Part shown: positions 11,756 to 20,679 of the stretch, one piece after another
Layout of the letters: the number at the start of each line of letters is the position of its first letter
Position numbering within the stretch: the stretch's first letter is position 1
Assembly: GCA_039704465.1 (NCBI GenBank)
Contig: JASFAU010000011.1
Location: 62,001 to 126,000 of the forward strand
Length of the DNA: 64,000 nt
DNA from: Plasmodiophora brassicae
Lineage: Eukaryota; Endomyxa; Phytomyxea; Plasmodiophorida; Plasmodiophoridae
Reading direction: 5' to 3'
Program-made: the position numbers and the translations under genes
Notes under the pieces: model-generated
Database searches by the model: none
What the model saw: only the letters and a program-made list of their open reading frames with translations
Told to the model about the DNA's origin: nothing

Positions 11756-11975
11756 CTGGTGTTGTTGTTGCCTTGCGGCAACGCACAGCGGCACTGAGCA
11801 AGCGCACGTCAAAAAACAACGTCCATTTCCTGGGCGTTTTTTTGTAGCTGCCGCCGCTGGGACACGGTACCCCCCCTCGTCGTCGCGGTATCCGCCTCGG
11901 TGTCTGGGGAACGATTTCGGCCTGTGTGTGTGTCGTCGACGAACGGGTGTGGGAGGGACGGAGACAGGCGACGCG

Positions 11976-12470
11976 ATGTCGAATCCGCCTGCGTATCACC
12001 AGGACATGCCGCCCGCCGGCGGGTTCTCGCCGGGGCGGTTCGTGCGGACCATGCCGAAGTGGGGCCCGTCCGGCAAGGGATGGTGGGCGATCGGCATCGG
12101 CACGTTCTTCCTGGGCCTGATCGGGCAGGTGTACCGCAACCACCAGTGGCGGTACTATGGGATGGCTCCGTGATCGTCGGTCCTGTTTCAAGCAGTGTCT
12201 GTGTCGGTAGCGACATCAAGTTCGTGGACCATCGCGCTAAACTGGTGGTGACGCCCTTGCTCCAGGCGGATGAAGACCTACGGTTCGTCACGTGCGCCTG
12301 TGCCCATCGTGGCTTGACGGTATACGGTCGCTGTTCCCTATAGTTATCTGCGGGCGAAGGAGAAGGCTGTCGAGTACGAGAGGGAGATCACGTCGGGAGA
12401 TCCCGAGTGGGAAGTTGCCGCGTCGGTCTACCACAACCCGGAGCTCGCCACGCCCGACGGCCACGAGTGA
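11976..12470 (+). CDS. NDUFA13: NADH dehydrogenase (complex I) subunit NDUFA13/GRIM-19
   Basis: Predicted exons 11976-12151, 12211-12282 and 12344-12470 give 124 residues; the human protein has 144. The N-terminal motif QDMPPAGGF followed by a single hydrophobic helix (WWAIGIGTFFLGLIGQVY) is characteristic of GRIM-19, and the highly charged helix after it (KEKAVEYEREI) fits the matrix arm. It is an accessory subunit of mitochondrial complex I. It is divergent from the isopeptidase gene (220 bp between starts). Confidence 0.85.
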
Positions 12471-12545
12471 ACACGACCTGGTCCTCGTCTAGCACGCGGC
12501 TATGCATCAGGCGCGCGCGCGCGCACCGGTCGGTCATAAATTCCT

Positions 12546-13343
12546 CTATATCCAGCACGGACGGCGATTGGCGAATCTGCCCAGATCGCGTTGCTTCGCG
12601 TTGTACAGCCGCTCGAACACGCGCGGGGCAGCCGCGCCATTGGCCGACATCTTCTTCATCGCCAGGCGCTTGCTCCTCTGGTTGATCGTCGGCTGGAACG
12701 TTATCTCCTGCAGCGGGTCCAGTTCGTCGCGAACGCTCTGGATGAACTGTTCGCGCTTCTCGGCGTCCTGGAACAGGCGCACGCTGACGTCCTCCTTGGC
12801 GATCGGTACGGGCCACTTGTTCAGTGATGGGCGGAACGTGCACTCGGTCATCTCCGCCTTCTGCGTCTCCTGGGCGACCCGCTCCGCCTTCCTCCTCTGA
12901 CGCGTCTGCCGATCCTGTGCCGCCTGATGCAGCCGGGCGAACACGGACGAAACGGCAGCGTTCTTTGACGCTTTCGCCGTTGCGTCCTTCTGCAGCGTCT
13001 CGTCGAGATGGTCGAAGATCTCCTTCTCGACGTGCTCGTCCGGAACAGGGACGCTGCTGATCGACCGTCGCGGCGGTCGGGGGATCCGAGGTCGAAACGT
13101 ACACTGTTCTCGTTCGCGACGATCCTGCTGCTCATGGTACCGTCGCGTTGCCTGATCCAGGCGCTGCTGGCGAAGTTTACCCGCCTGGAGCAACCGGTCG
13201 ACAATGACGCTGGCTTTCTGTAGCGACGCCGTCGTCATCGTCGGCATCGCCAGACTGGACGTCACGAACGCCATGGGTATCGCTTTCCTGTCGTCCGCCT
13301 TACCGGTGCAGTCGGGTGTCTCCCACGACGCCAGGAACGGCAA
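12546..13343 (-). CDS. Hypothetical protein with F-x-P-x-I repeats
   Basis: A single open frame of 265 residues; a later in-frame Met at nt 13274 is an alternative start. It contains three repeats of the type CTFRPRI, CTFRPSLN and ITFQPTIN spaced by Arg/Lys/Glu-rich coiled-coil segments such as QRLDQATRRYHEQQDRRE. Such F-x-P-x-(I/L)N elements between helices are common in protist cytoskeletal or flagellar proteins, but I cannot name a family. It ends 75 bp from the stop of NDUFA13 on the other strand. The 3' end may include a further small exon. Function unknown. Confidence 0.6.
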   Translation of the reverse strand: MPFLASWETPDCTGKADDRKAIPMAFVTSSLAMPTMTTASLQKASVIVDRLLQAGKLRQQRLDQATRRYHEQQDRREREQCTFRPRIPRPPRRSISSVPVPDEHVEKEIFDHLDETLQKDATAKASKNAAVSSVFARLHQAAQDRQTRQRRKAERVAQETQKAEMTECTFRPSLNKWPVPIAKEDVSVRLFQDAEKREQFIQSVRDELDPLQEITFQPTINQRSKRLAMKKMSANGAAAPRVFERLYNAKQRDLGRFANRRPCWI

Positions 13344-13571
13344 CCTGGTCCATGACGCGTCCAGTAGGTTGGTCCAACTTCGATGCGTCCCTCCTGGGCC
13401 ATCGTTGTGAGCCGGCCTGCCAGCAGGCGACCAGGCACGACGACCCCGCCGGTGGTGCCGTCGTCCTGTGCCGTCTATCTTTGCACTCCTTCTCCTTGTG
13501 CCTGCCCGCTCTGTGCAACACGTATCGCGTTAGCGACGACACGGGGGCAGTACCTGTCGAAAGAGCAGCCG

Positions 13572-14273
13572 CTAACCGTCGCGGTCGGGTTCCGGTTCTC
13601 CAATATGTCGAACGTGCTCCTTGCATTGCTGATGGTCGTCCGCTGCTCCTTCGCCCGACGATGCTGCAGGTTGATGCCCAGTCTCGTTGCTAGGGGAACC
13701 GGGTGCCGTGCCGTCTGCCGGTGGATGAGCGTGCTCAGGAAGTGCCGGCCTCGGCTCGAACGTAGACGGGTCAACAGCAGCGGTTTCGCCATCGTCATCG
13801 GATCGGTCGTCGCCCGCGGCATTCGCCGATGCAATGACAGTCTCTGCTGATGCCAGCATCTCCTGCTCAATATGGTCGTTGCTACTGTCATCAACGGGAC
13901 ACCCTGATTGACCGTCCATGAGCGTCGGGGAGCAGGTCAGCCGCGGGGATTCGGCGTCGAGGGACGCTTGGGAATCAGTCTCACCGACGGCAGCAACAGC
14001 AGGTCCAGCGGTCACCAGCAGACCTGTTCGCGAATCCGATTCGACGTATTCATCGGCGGCACCCTGCGACAGTTGCGAGCCAGATCTACTGAGAGCAGCA
14101 ATGACACTTTCGGCCAGCTCCAGCGTTTCTGTTCCAGGATCCGACTCGCCACATTCGTCGGCGTCCTGCGACGCTCGCGAATCAGGGTCCCCGATGGCGG
14201 CAATAACGCTCTCGGCCAGCGCCAGCACGTCCGTGCTCTGGTCGGGATCGGCGCCGTCGTCGTCCATGGCCAC
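13572..14273 (-). CDS. Acidic low-complexity protein with internal repeats
   Basis: An open frame of 233 residues rich in Asp, Glu, Ser and Ala, with no predicted fold. The N-terminal half holds at least three diverged copies of a unit of about 32 residues whose core reads LALAESVIAA, LELAESVIAA and LVTAGPAVAA, each followed by a Ser/Gln and acidic tail (for example SRASQDADECGESD). A fourth, weaker copy reads LASAETVIASA. No family recognised. The end may be altered by an unseen intron near 13600, since a second open frame overlaps there. Probably an intrinsically disordered protein. Confidence 0.5.
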   Translation of the reverse strand: MAMDDDGADPDQSTDVLALAESVIAAIGDPDSRASQDADECGESDPGTETLELAESVIAALSRSGSQLSQGAADEYVESDSRTGLLVTAGPAVAAVGETDSQASLDAESPRLTCSPTLMDGQSGCPVDDSSNDHIEQEMLASAETVIASANAAGDDRSDDDGETAAVDPSTFEPRPALPEHAHPPADGTAPGSPSNETGHQPAASSGEGAADDHQQCKEHVRHIGEPEPDRDG

Positions 14274-14896
14274 CGACGTGATCGCGGATCTAGTTTAGCC
14301 ACCTACTACTAGTTCGCAAGCAGGTGTGGTACCCGGCGACCTTATCGCTCGCATGTAGTGTCGCTACCTATGTAGACAGTTGGTGTCGTTTTCCCAACAG
14401 TGCCACAGGACGCACGCTTCGTTTCACCTGGTGGACGATGAGTCAAACGTCCGCCGCCTTGCCCCCTTCCACGTTGGCGCTTCGTAACGATGGACGTCGA
14501 TAGCCTATTTGTCATGAACAAGCCTCAGGCGAACCCATTTACCTCGTCCTGGACGCCGCCGCGGTGAGCGGACTCACGGTAAGGTGCCCTGTTTCGATAC
14601 CACCGTTCAATACTGACATTGCCCATTTGATGCTGAGATCCGGGCCTTTGTGCCGCAGCGTCGTAGGACGCATTCTCGAATCCCCGATCAGACCGAGTTT
14701 CCCCACAATTCGTCGATTACCCACGGAAATTCACGGAAATCGTGCACCGGCCAATTGTGACTAACTGGTCCGGTCCTGAGCAGGCGATAAATGAAGCATC
14801 AAGGTCGTCGATGACAAATACGGTCGTGCCGAGTGTGCATACGGGCTGGCAGGGTCATGGCCCATGGGACATGGGCTCATGGCCTCCTGGGGACTG
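14274..14896. other. Intergenic region left of hairpin
   Basis: No gene recognised. The end of the stretch (about 14850-14895) has several imperfect short palindromes built on CATGG/CCATG around the word CCCATGGGACATGGG, next to the large hairpin. Confidence 0.4.
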
Positions 14897-15268
14897 GAAG
14901 ACAATGGAAGCTTGCGTGGTCCATGGGGGTGGGAACGCCTTCAAACCACCACACATGCACAAAGCCCACCTGCGACGACACAATATGCTTCCGATCGCTA
15001 TCCACTGCGACACATCATCGCTCCGCAATGCCAAGCGAAAGATCAGCAAGGCCGTGTGGGGGATATCTCATGGGAATGCATGGAAGGCTTCCCATGAGAT
15101 ATCGAGTCCTCCCACACGGCCTTGCTAATCTTTCGCTTGGCATTGCGGAGCGCTGATGTGTCGCAGTGGATAGCGATCGGAAGCATATTGTGTCGTCGCA
15201 GGTGCGCTTTGTGCATGTGTGGTGGTTTGAAGGCGTTCCCATGGACCAAGCAAGCTTCCATTGTCTTC
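14897..15268. repeat. Large inverted repeat (foldback) of 372 bp
   Basis: The left arm starts GAAGACAATGGAAGCTTG and the right arm ends with its reverse complement, CAAGCTTCCATTGTCTTC. The centre pairs 15062-15075 with 15090-15103 around a 14-nt loop. The arms match almost throughout, with a few single differences and a short insertion (extra GGGGGT-like bases near 14928 in the left arm). The element lies 17 bp from the broken mariner-like transposase. It could be a foldback/MITE element or an inverted duplication; if transcribed it would form a long dsRNA hairpin. No coding potential recognised. Confidence 0.85.
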
Positions 15269-15285
15269 TGTAGGGACAGGCATAA

Positions 15286-16057
15286 TTAGTCACCGATTGT
15301 TTGCCACTCAATATCGTTGGACGCTGCTTCGATATTCGCGACCATGTCATCAATTGATTTGGCCGGCTTCCGAAGCTGGCGAGCCTGACTAGCCGCAAAC
15401 AACCCAAGATCAAGAATGTTCAGGTCGGGGGAATTGAGGGGGTTGAGGTCATACCGATATGTTCCAGCCGTCGGACGATGCCGCTCGGGCAATCGCTTCA
15501 TCTCGATCGATACGTGAATGCGGAGGAGCATTATCATGTTGACCGCGGATGGGCATGGATTTGGAACTCTGCGGCCACTTCAGCGTGATCGCAGGGATGA
15601 CCTTCTCCATCATTACCCTGACGTACTCGTTCCTGTTGATGGATTCCGTGGCCTTCATGACCAGCGTTTCTTTGGGTCGGTTGCGAGAGGATCGTTTGGC
15701 TGGTTCGCTACCGGTAAACGTGAAGCACCCTATTTTACCGTCAAATAGCGCTCCCGTCTCGACGACGTATCGCGGCCTCGCCACAGCCATGAGAACCATG
15801 ACCTTCTTGAGAATGCGCCGATTCTGAACATACCGCGCGGGTGTCGCCTCGCCCCGAACGATGGAATAACCTTGCTTGGCTTTGCAGATGTAGAAGTACT
15901 TCTCGTCTACATGTACATAGTCAAACATCGGCTGGAAACACGTCAGATCGTCGGACAGCATCTGGATACAGTGAGCAAGACGCGTGATCGCATTTTGAAA
16001 CGTCAGCGTTGGCCCCACCGTGCCGTATACGTGCTGGATCAGTCCCTCATCCTTCAT
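15286..16057 (-). mobile_element. Mariner-like transposase, frameshifted remnant
   Basis: Two overlapping minus-strand frames (16057-15449 and 15537-15286) carry the three acidic catalytic blocks of a Tc1/mariner transposase of the plant-MLE kind: YVHVDEKYFY, RGQHDNAPPHS and LNSPDLNILDLG, the last two about 35-36 residues apart. The frames are offset by one base around nt 15455, immediately before the third Asp block, so the gene is broken unless an undetected programmed shift exists. The N-terminal helix-turn-helix region is missing; the first Met is followed directly by the region before the catalytic domain. I found no matching terminal repeats. Read as a dead element. Confidence 0.85.
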
Positions 16058-16271
16058 CAGAAAGGTCGTTGACAGCGAGACGTCCAGCGCCGACGGCGCC
16101 GTATCGATTTCGGCCAGTCGTCTGCAGGGGTGGGCTATTTTTGGAAATCTCAGACGTCAACCGGCGAAAGGTATAAGTTGGAAGCGCATCCATATCATGG
16201 GACATATGTCGCCGGAATGATAACTGTCTGGTATAGTTATAAACAGAGTTCTATAAAAACACGCCTCTTTA

Positions 16272-16612
16272 GAGCATCTCCACCCGTTGTACCTAAACCT
16301 AAATTTTTCCGTAGATTTAGAGATACTTGATAATGAATTCGTTCCCCACCCGTTGTACCTATACCTAACCGTTTAGGTAGAGTCTTTAAACGGGACCACA
16401 GATCTGAGCAGATCTGTCACGGAGTATAGGTAGCGCCCAACGGCAGCGGAATTGCGTGGGACGCCGTCGGATCGGACAACTCCACGGCGACACACGTTCA
16501 AAGAATTAGAGACGCCGAGCACCGCTGGGGGGAGCACCCATTTTTCTGTAAATTTGGTGATCCCTATGAGTCCGCTTAGGTATAGGTTTAGGTACAACGG
16601 GTGGAGATGCTC
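16272..16612. mobile_element. PIF/Harbinger-type MITE, 341 bp
   Basis: Terminal inverted repeats of 30 bp match perfectly: GAGCATCTCCACCCGTTGTA at 16272 and its reverse complement ending at 16612, each continuing to the base before the paired copies diverge. The element is flanked by TTA at 16269-16271 and TTA at 16613-16615, the 3-bp target duplication typical of PIF/Harbinger. A sub-terminal copy of the repeat (CACCCGTTGTACCTATACCT) lies at about 16337. The interior has no transposase, so the element is non-autonomous. Confidence 0.9.
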
Positions 16613-16772
16613 TTATGACGTTAATCCTGGCTGGAGTACAGTGCACGGTCGGACTCTTCAAATGAAACGGAGTATTACGTAGAACGGTACACGTCTCCAT
16701 TTTGCCTGGCTCTCCTCCAACTGAGAGAGCGTCACGAATCACGATGAACCGAAAAAAAGGGTTGGCAACATC

Positions 16773-17853
16773 ATGTTGTCGTCGATGTGGGTACGGAACC
16801 CGACCGGTTTCTCGCCCGACGCCTCCTTGCCGGATCTGTCCAACAAGACGTTCTTCGTGACCGGTGCGACCGCGGGCATTGGCTACGAGACGGCGTTGGC
16901 GTTGGCGAAGAAGTCGGCAACGGTCGTCATCGGGGCGCGATCCGAGGCCAGGGCCCGCGATGCGATCGCCAGTATCAAGGCGCAGGTTCCGGAAGCCAAC
17001 GTGGAGTTCATCCAGATGGATCTGGCCGATCTCAAGACTGTTGCCGATGCGGCGCGTACGTTCCGAACCAGGCACGACAAGCTCGACTGCCTCGTCAACA
17101 ACGCAGGTCGAATGCGTGCCCCCCATTTGCCCGCTGATCTAATCGTCGCGCGGCCGACCGTTCGCAGGAATTATGGCGGTACCGTTCGAGATCACGAAGG
17201 ACGGCATCGAGTCGCAGTTCCAGACAAACCATGTGGGGCATTTCCTGCTGACGAGAGAGTTGTTGCCGGCGCTGGAACGTGCTGAGCGCCCACGAATCGT
17301 CAACCTGTCATCGGACGCTCACTGGTGGGCCCCGAAACCCGAGGGCATCGTCTTTGATTCGATCAACGACGAGAACCGGATGGGTACGTGGGCCCGCTAC
17401 GGGCAGAGCAAGCTGGCGAACATTCTCTTCACCCGAGGCCTGCACAAGAGGTACGGCAGTCGTATCTATGTTAACAGCGTGCATCCAGGTAGGCGATATG
17501 ATGCGACCCTAGGCCTGTTTGTGTGGCGGCGATGTAACCCCCGTTGTGACACAGGGTTCGTTTCGACCGAGCTGATGCGTGGCCCGGTGTCAGCATGGGG
17601 ATCGTTTATGCGACCCGTCGTCTCCCTGGTGTTCTCGGTCTTCAAACTAGCGGCGCTTCGTGCCGACCAAGGCGCCTGGACGTCGCTCTACGTGGCCACC
17701 TCACCTGACATCGTTGAGAACGGCATCAAGAATCAGTATTTCGAACCGCTCGCACGCCAGTCGACGAACTTGAGTGAGGTCGCCACCGACGACAAGCTCG
17801 CTGAGGCCCTGTGGGCCTGGACCGAGAAAGCCCTCCGTGACCGAGGCCTCTGA
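16773..17853 (+). CDS. Short-chain dehydrogenase/reductase, retinol-dehydrogenase/WWOX-like
   Basis: Predicted exons 16773-17106, 17168-17488 and 17555-17853; 317 residues, normal for classical SDRs. The NAD(P)-binding motif TGATAGIG, NNAG split by the first intron, and the catalytic YGQSK are present; the stretch GRASWRTF in another frame is a shadow. The family uses NAD(P)H to reduce or oxidise lipophilic alcohols and ketones; substrate unknown. A second Met at 16785 is possible. A decayed duplicate follows in the same direction. Confidence 0.88.
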
Positions 17854-18066
17854 TTGCGTCGGTGCACTCGGCCACTCACTTCGAACCCGCTGCTCTGTCC
17901 GACTCCTGGCCCCGTCTTGAACCGACCATTACTGAACGTGTGGACCCGTTGTCGTTCGGGGATACCCACAGGCCGCTGCGAGCAATGCGCTCGGCTCGAC
18001 GGTTGTAGGCCAGCGTTGCGCCCACCACCGAAATGCCCGACTAGTCGTTCTTCGTAGATCGATAGC

Positions 18067-18740
18067 ATGTTGGTGCCATCGGTGTGGCCGTCGAACCCGA
18101 CCGGTTTCACGCCGGACGCCCTGGCGAATCCGTCCAACAAGGCGTTCTTCGTGACGGGTGCGGACCCGGGCCTTGGGTACGCGACGGCGCTGGCGTTAGC
18201 GAGGAAGCCGGCATCTGCAATGATCAGGGCGCCATCCGGGGCCAGGGCCAACGACGCGATCGCCATGACCAGCGCTGACAACGTTCCTAACGCCAGTGTA
18301 CAGCTCATCCAGGCCAGTGTCGCCTGTGCCGCTCATACCTTCCGAGCCACGTATGGCCAGCTCGACCGCCTCATCAGCGACGCAGGTTCGACTAGCCTAA
18401 AATCAACGACGTGTGAGCGTCTTCGTGTATTGCGTCAGTATACCGTTCGCGATCACGAAGGACGGCATCGAGTCCCAGCTCCAGACGAACAGTGTCGAAA
18501 CGTTGACTAGGGCAACGGCAGGGCTTTCGCTGATCGTGAATCTGTCATGGGGCGGCTCACTGGCGGGCGATCGGAACCGGAAGGCATTGCCATTTGATTC
18601 CATCGGCGACGAAAGCCGCGTGCGCTCCTGGGGTTGGTACGCGCAGAGCGAGCTGGCTGCTCTCCAGACGCCTGCATAGGAAGCATGGCAACCGCTTCTA
18701 CGTCAACAACAGCGTGCATCCATGGCAAACGCGCACGATC
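18067..18740 (+). pseudogene. Decayed tandem copy of the short-chain dehydrogenase
   Basis: Similarity to the upstream SDR begins at the same N-terminal SNKAFFVTGADPGLGYATA, and the intron after the Asn-Asn-Ala-Gly region is still visible (about 18392-18446). NNAG has become SDAG, the catalytic YxxxK reads YAQSE (Lys lost), the VGHFLLTREL segment is deleted, and the C-terminal HKRYGSRIYVNSVHPG counterpart (HRKHGNRFYVNNSVHPW) is in another frame. The 3' third is absent. A very diverged active paralogue is less likely because the catalytic lysine and frame are lost. Confidence 0.8.
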
Positions 18741-18984
18741 GCGTGTGCCTTGACAGGTAACCCGTCTTGGTTCCGGGTTCGTTGCGACTGTTCTACTGGA
18801 ACCTTCCCCGCCGTCCGAATCCTGTCGCCAGCGTATGCCGTCGGACAACCGTCGAGGAACCTTTGAAACACATCCAGCCAGCCTTGGCAAACAGTGCCGG
18901 GATGCGGCGGGCGTGGCGTCCTCAGACGACAGGTACAACGCGGCGATGCCGATCAGTCATGTATGTACAAGCGTATACAGGTTG

Positions 18985-20235
18985 TCAAACGTTCCGGGGC
19001 GATTCGGCGCATTCCAGCAGCGCGCCGTGCAATTCGACCAGTTTGTCAGTGGCCGCCTTGGCATGCATGAACTCCATGTTGGACCGCGCCTGCTCAATCC
19101 AGACACGAGCGGGCGGTTCGACCGCCTGCCAGTATTCGTGCACGTCGCGCCTCGACGACTGCCTGTACGCATTGCAGACCTGGACGGCGTCCTCCAACGC
19201 CAGCGACGACAGCTCGTCGTGGTACGGGACCATCTGGCGCAGCGCATCACCCAGCAACGCGATCGGCCAGTAGAACGTCGACGTCATGACGGGCCAGTCG
19301 CGGTCGACAAGGTTGTGGACCTCGACCCGGGTCCGATTGTCAACGTGGTCGGGTATGCCACGAAGCACAGCCGACTGCGACATCTTGACACGCTTGCGGA
19401 ACGCGTCGATCGGGTCGCCGAGTGCCGCCGCCGACCCGATCGGGAACGTCATCGTCACGCGCAGCCGATCCTGGCCGTCGTGCTCCAGCAGCGACACGTG
19501 GACGACCATCTTGCTGCCGACAAACCCAATGTCCTCGCTGACGGCGTCCTCGCAGGCGGCAACGGGCACGTCGAAGATGACGCGCCGCATCGACGGGTCC
19601 CGTTCCGCTTGTTGCAACGGGGTCACCAGCGGGCGAACGATCGATCGCCGGCCGTCGCACCCGAGCAGCAGGTCGTAATCGTCGCCGAGCACGCTGATCG
19701 TCCGGTCCCTGTTGACGACGAGGTCGTCGGCAGCGACTCGGACGCCATATCGGACCCGAAGCGCGTCGTCGTCGATTCGCTGCCGGAGGTCGGCGGCGAT
19801 GGCGCGGGCGACGATCTGGGGCGCCCGTTCGGCGCGGTACTCTCGATCGGCATCGCTGAACATATCGACGGCGTCCCAGTCCAGGTAGGTCGCCGGGCGC
19901 GTCTCGACGATGTGGCGACGGTAGCCGATGTCGCAGCTCTCCAGGGCGCGTCGCATTCCTGTTGGCACAGCAGTCAGACGCAGCAGGGCGCGCGTTTCGG
20001 TCGACGTACTCGGTGTCACATAGACGCGGCTGCCATGCACGAAGGCGGCGCGTCGATCGGCGTCGTCGGCGTCGGCATGCTGCTCGAAGACGGTGACCCG
20101 GCAGTTGAGATTACGTCGTAGCAGTGTGGCGGCGGCCAGGCCGGGCAATCCGGCGCCAATGATCGCCACACGCGACTCGCAGTGCCGTCGTCGCCGATGC
20201 AATCGCCCCGCTATGTTTAGCAACGGCTTCGACAT
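18985..20235 (-). CDS. FAD-dependent monooxygenase (PHBH-fold)
   Basis: One intronless frame of 416 residues from the Met at 20235; an in-frame upstream Met at 20310 would add 25 residues but would push the dinucleotide fold away from the N-terminus. The FAD-binding Rossmann motif is RVAIIGAGLPGLAAATLL and the second flavin motif is DLLLGCDGRRSIVR. The middle and C-terminal parts resemble kynurenine 3-monooxygenase or salicylate-hydroxylase type enzymes, which hydroxylate aromatic substrates with NAD(P)H; the substrate cannot be told. Lack of introns is unusual among its neighbours. Confidence 0.78.
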   Translation of the reverse strand: MSKPLLNIAGRLHRRRRHCESRVAIIGAGLPGLAAATLLRRNLNCRVTVFEQHADADDADRRAAFVHGSRVYVTPSTSTETRALLRLTAVPTGMRRALESCDIGYRRHIVETRPATYLDWDAVDMFSDADREYRAERAPQIVARAIAADLRQRIDDDALRVRYGVRVAADDLVVNRDRTISVLGDDYDLLLGCDGRRSIVRPLVTPLQQAERDPSMRRVIFDVPVAACEDAVSEDIGFVGSKMVVHVSLLEHDGQDRLRVTMTFPIGSAAALGDPIDAFRKRVKMSQSAVLRGIPDHVDNRTRVEVHNLVDRDWPVMTSTFYWPIALLGDALRQMVPYHDELSSLALEDAVQVCNAYRQSSRRDVHEYWQAVEPPARVWIEQARSNMEFMHAKAATDKLVELHGALLECAESPRNV

Positions 20236-20679
20236 GATCGTTGTGAGCACGGGCGCCCGGCCGGCACGCACAACGCCGCAACCAGGGCTTCCCGTACGCG
20301 CGCAGGGCATCCCTTGGCGTTACTGGCGACGATGGCACCCTGGCGTCGCTGAGGTCGAAGGCTACCTCCTCCCGACGAACCCGCACGACATCGCATCGTA
20401 TGGCAAGTGCCATAACCCGTTCAGCCGGAAGTCAGCCTCCGTCAGATGGGGTGAGTCTCGCTCGACTGCTAGGGACGGATCGTTCGACAACAGGACAGAA
20501 TGTTCGATTATTTTCCAGGCAGTCAGGTACGAGCAGCATGGCCGCATGGCCCACTGGGCAGTCACCGGCGGAGTTTCTAATTTTAGCATTTGCGCACCGA
20601 TTCCACCCGTGCCGGTGCGCGCGACGACGACGTCGCGCCGCCCACTCTGTCGACAGGCCTGCAACCGTACAACAGGACG
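20236..20679. other. Divergent spacer
   Basis: Separates two divergent starts. A minus-strand frame at 20362-20664 has no family resemblance and was not called. Regulatory role inferred only. Confidence 0.35.

Noticed and set aside
18067..18740. Second active short-chain dehydrogenase
   Set aside because: Catalytic Lys and NNAG lost, internal deletion, and the 3' third missing, so called a pseudogene.
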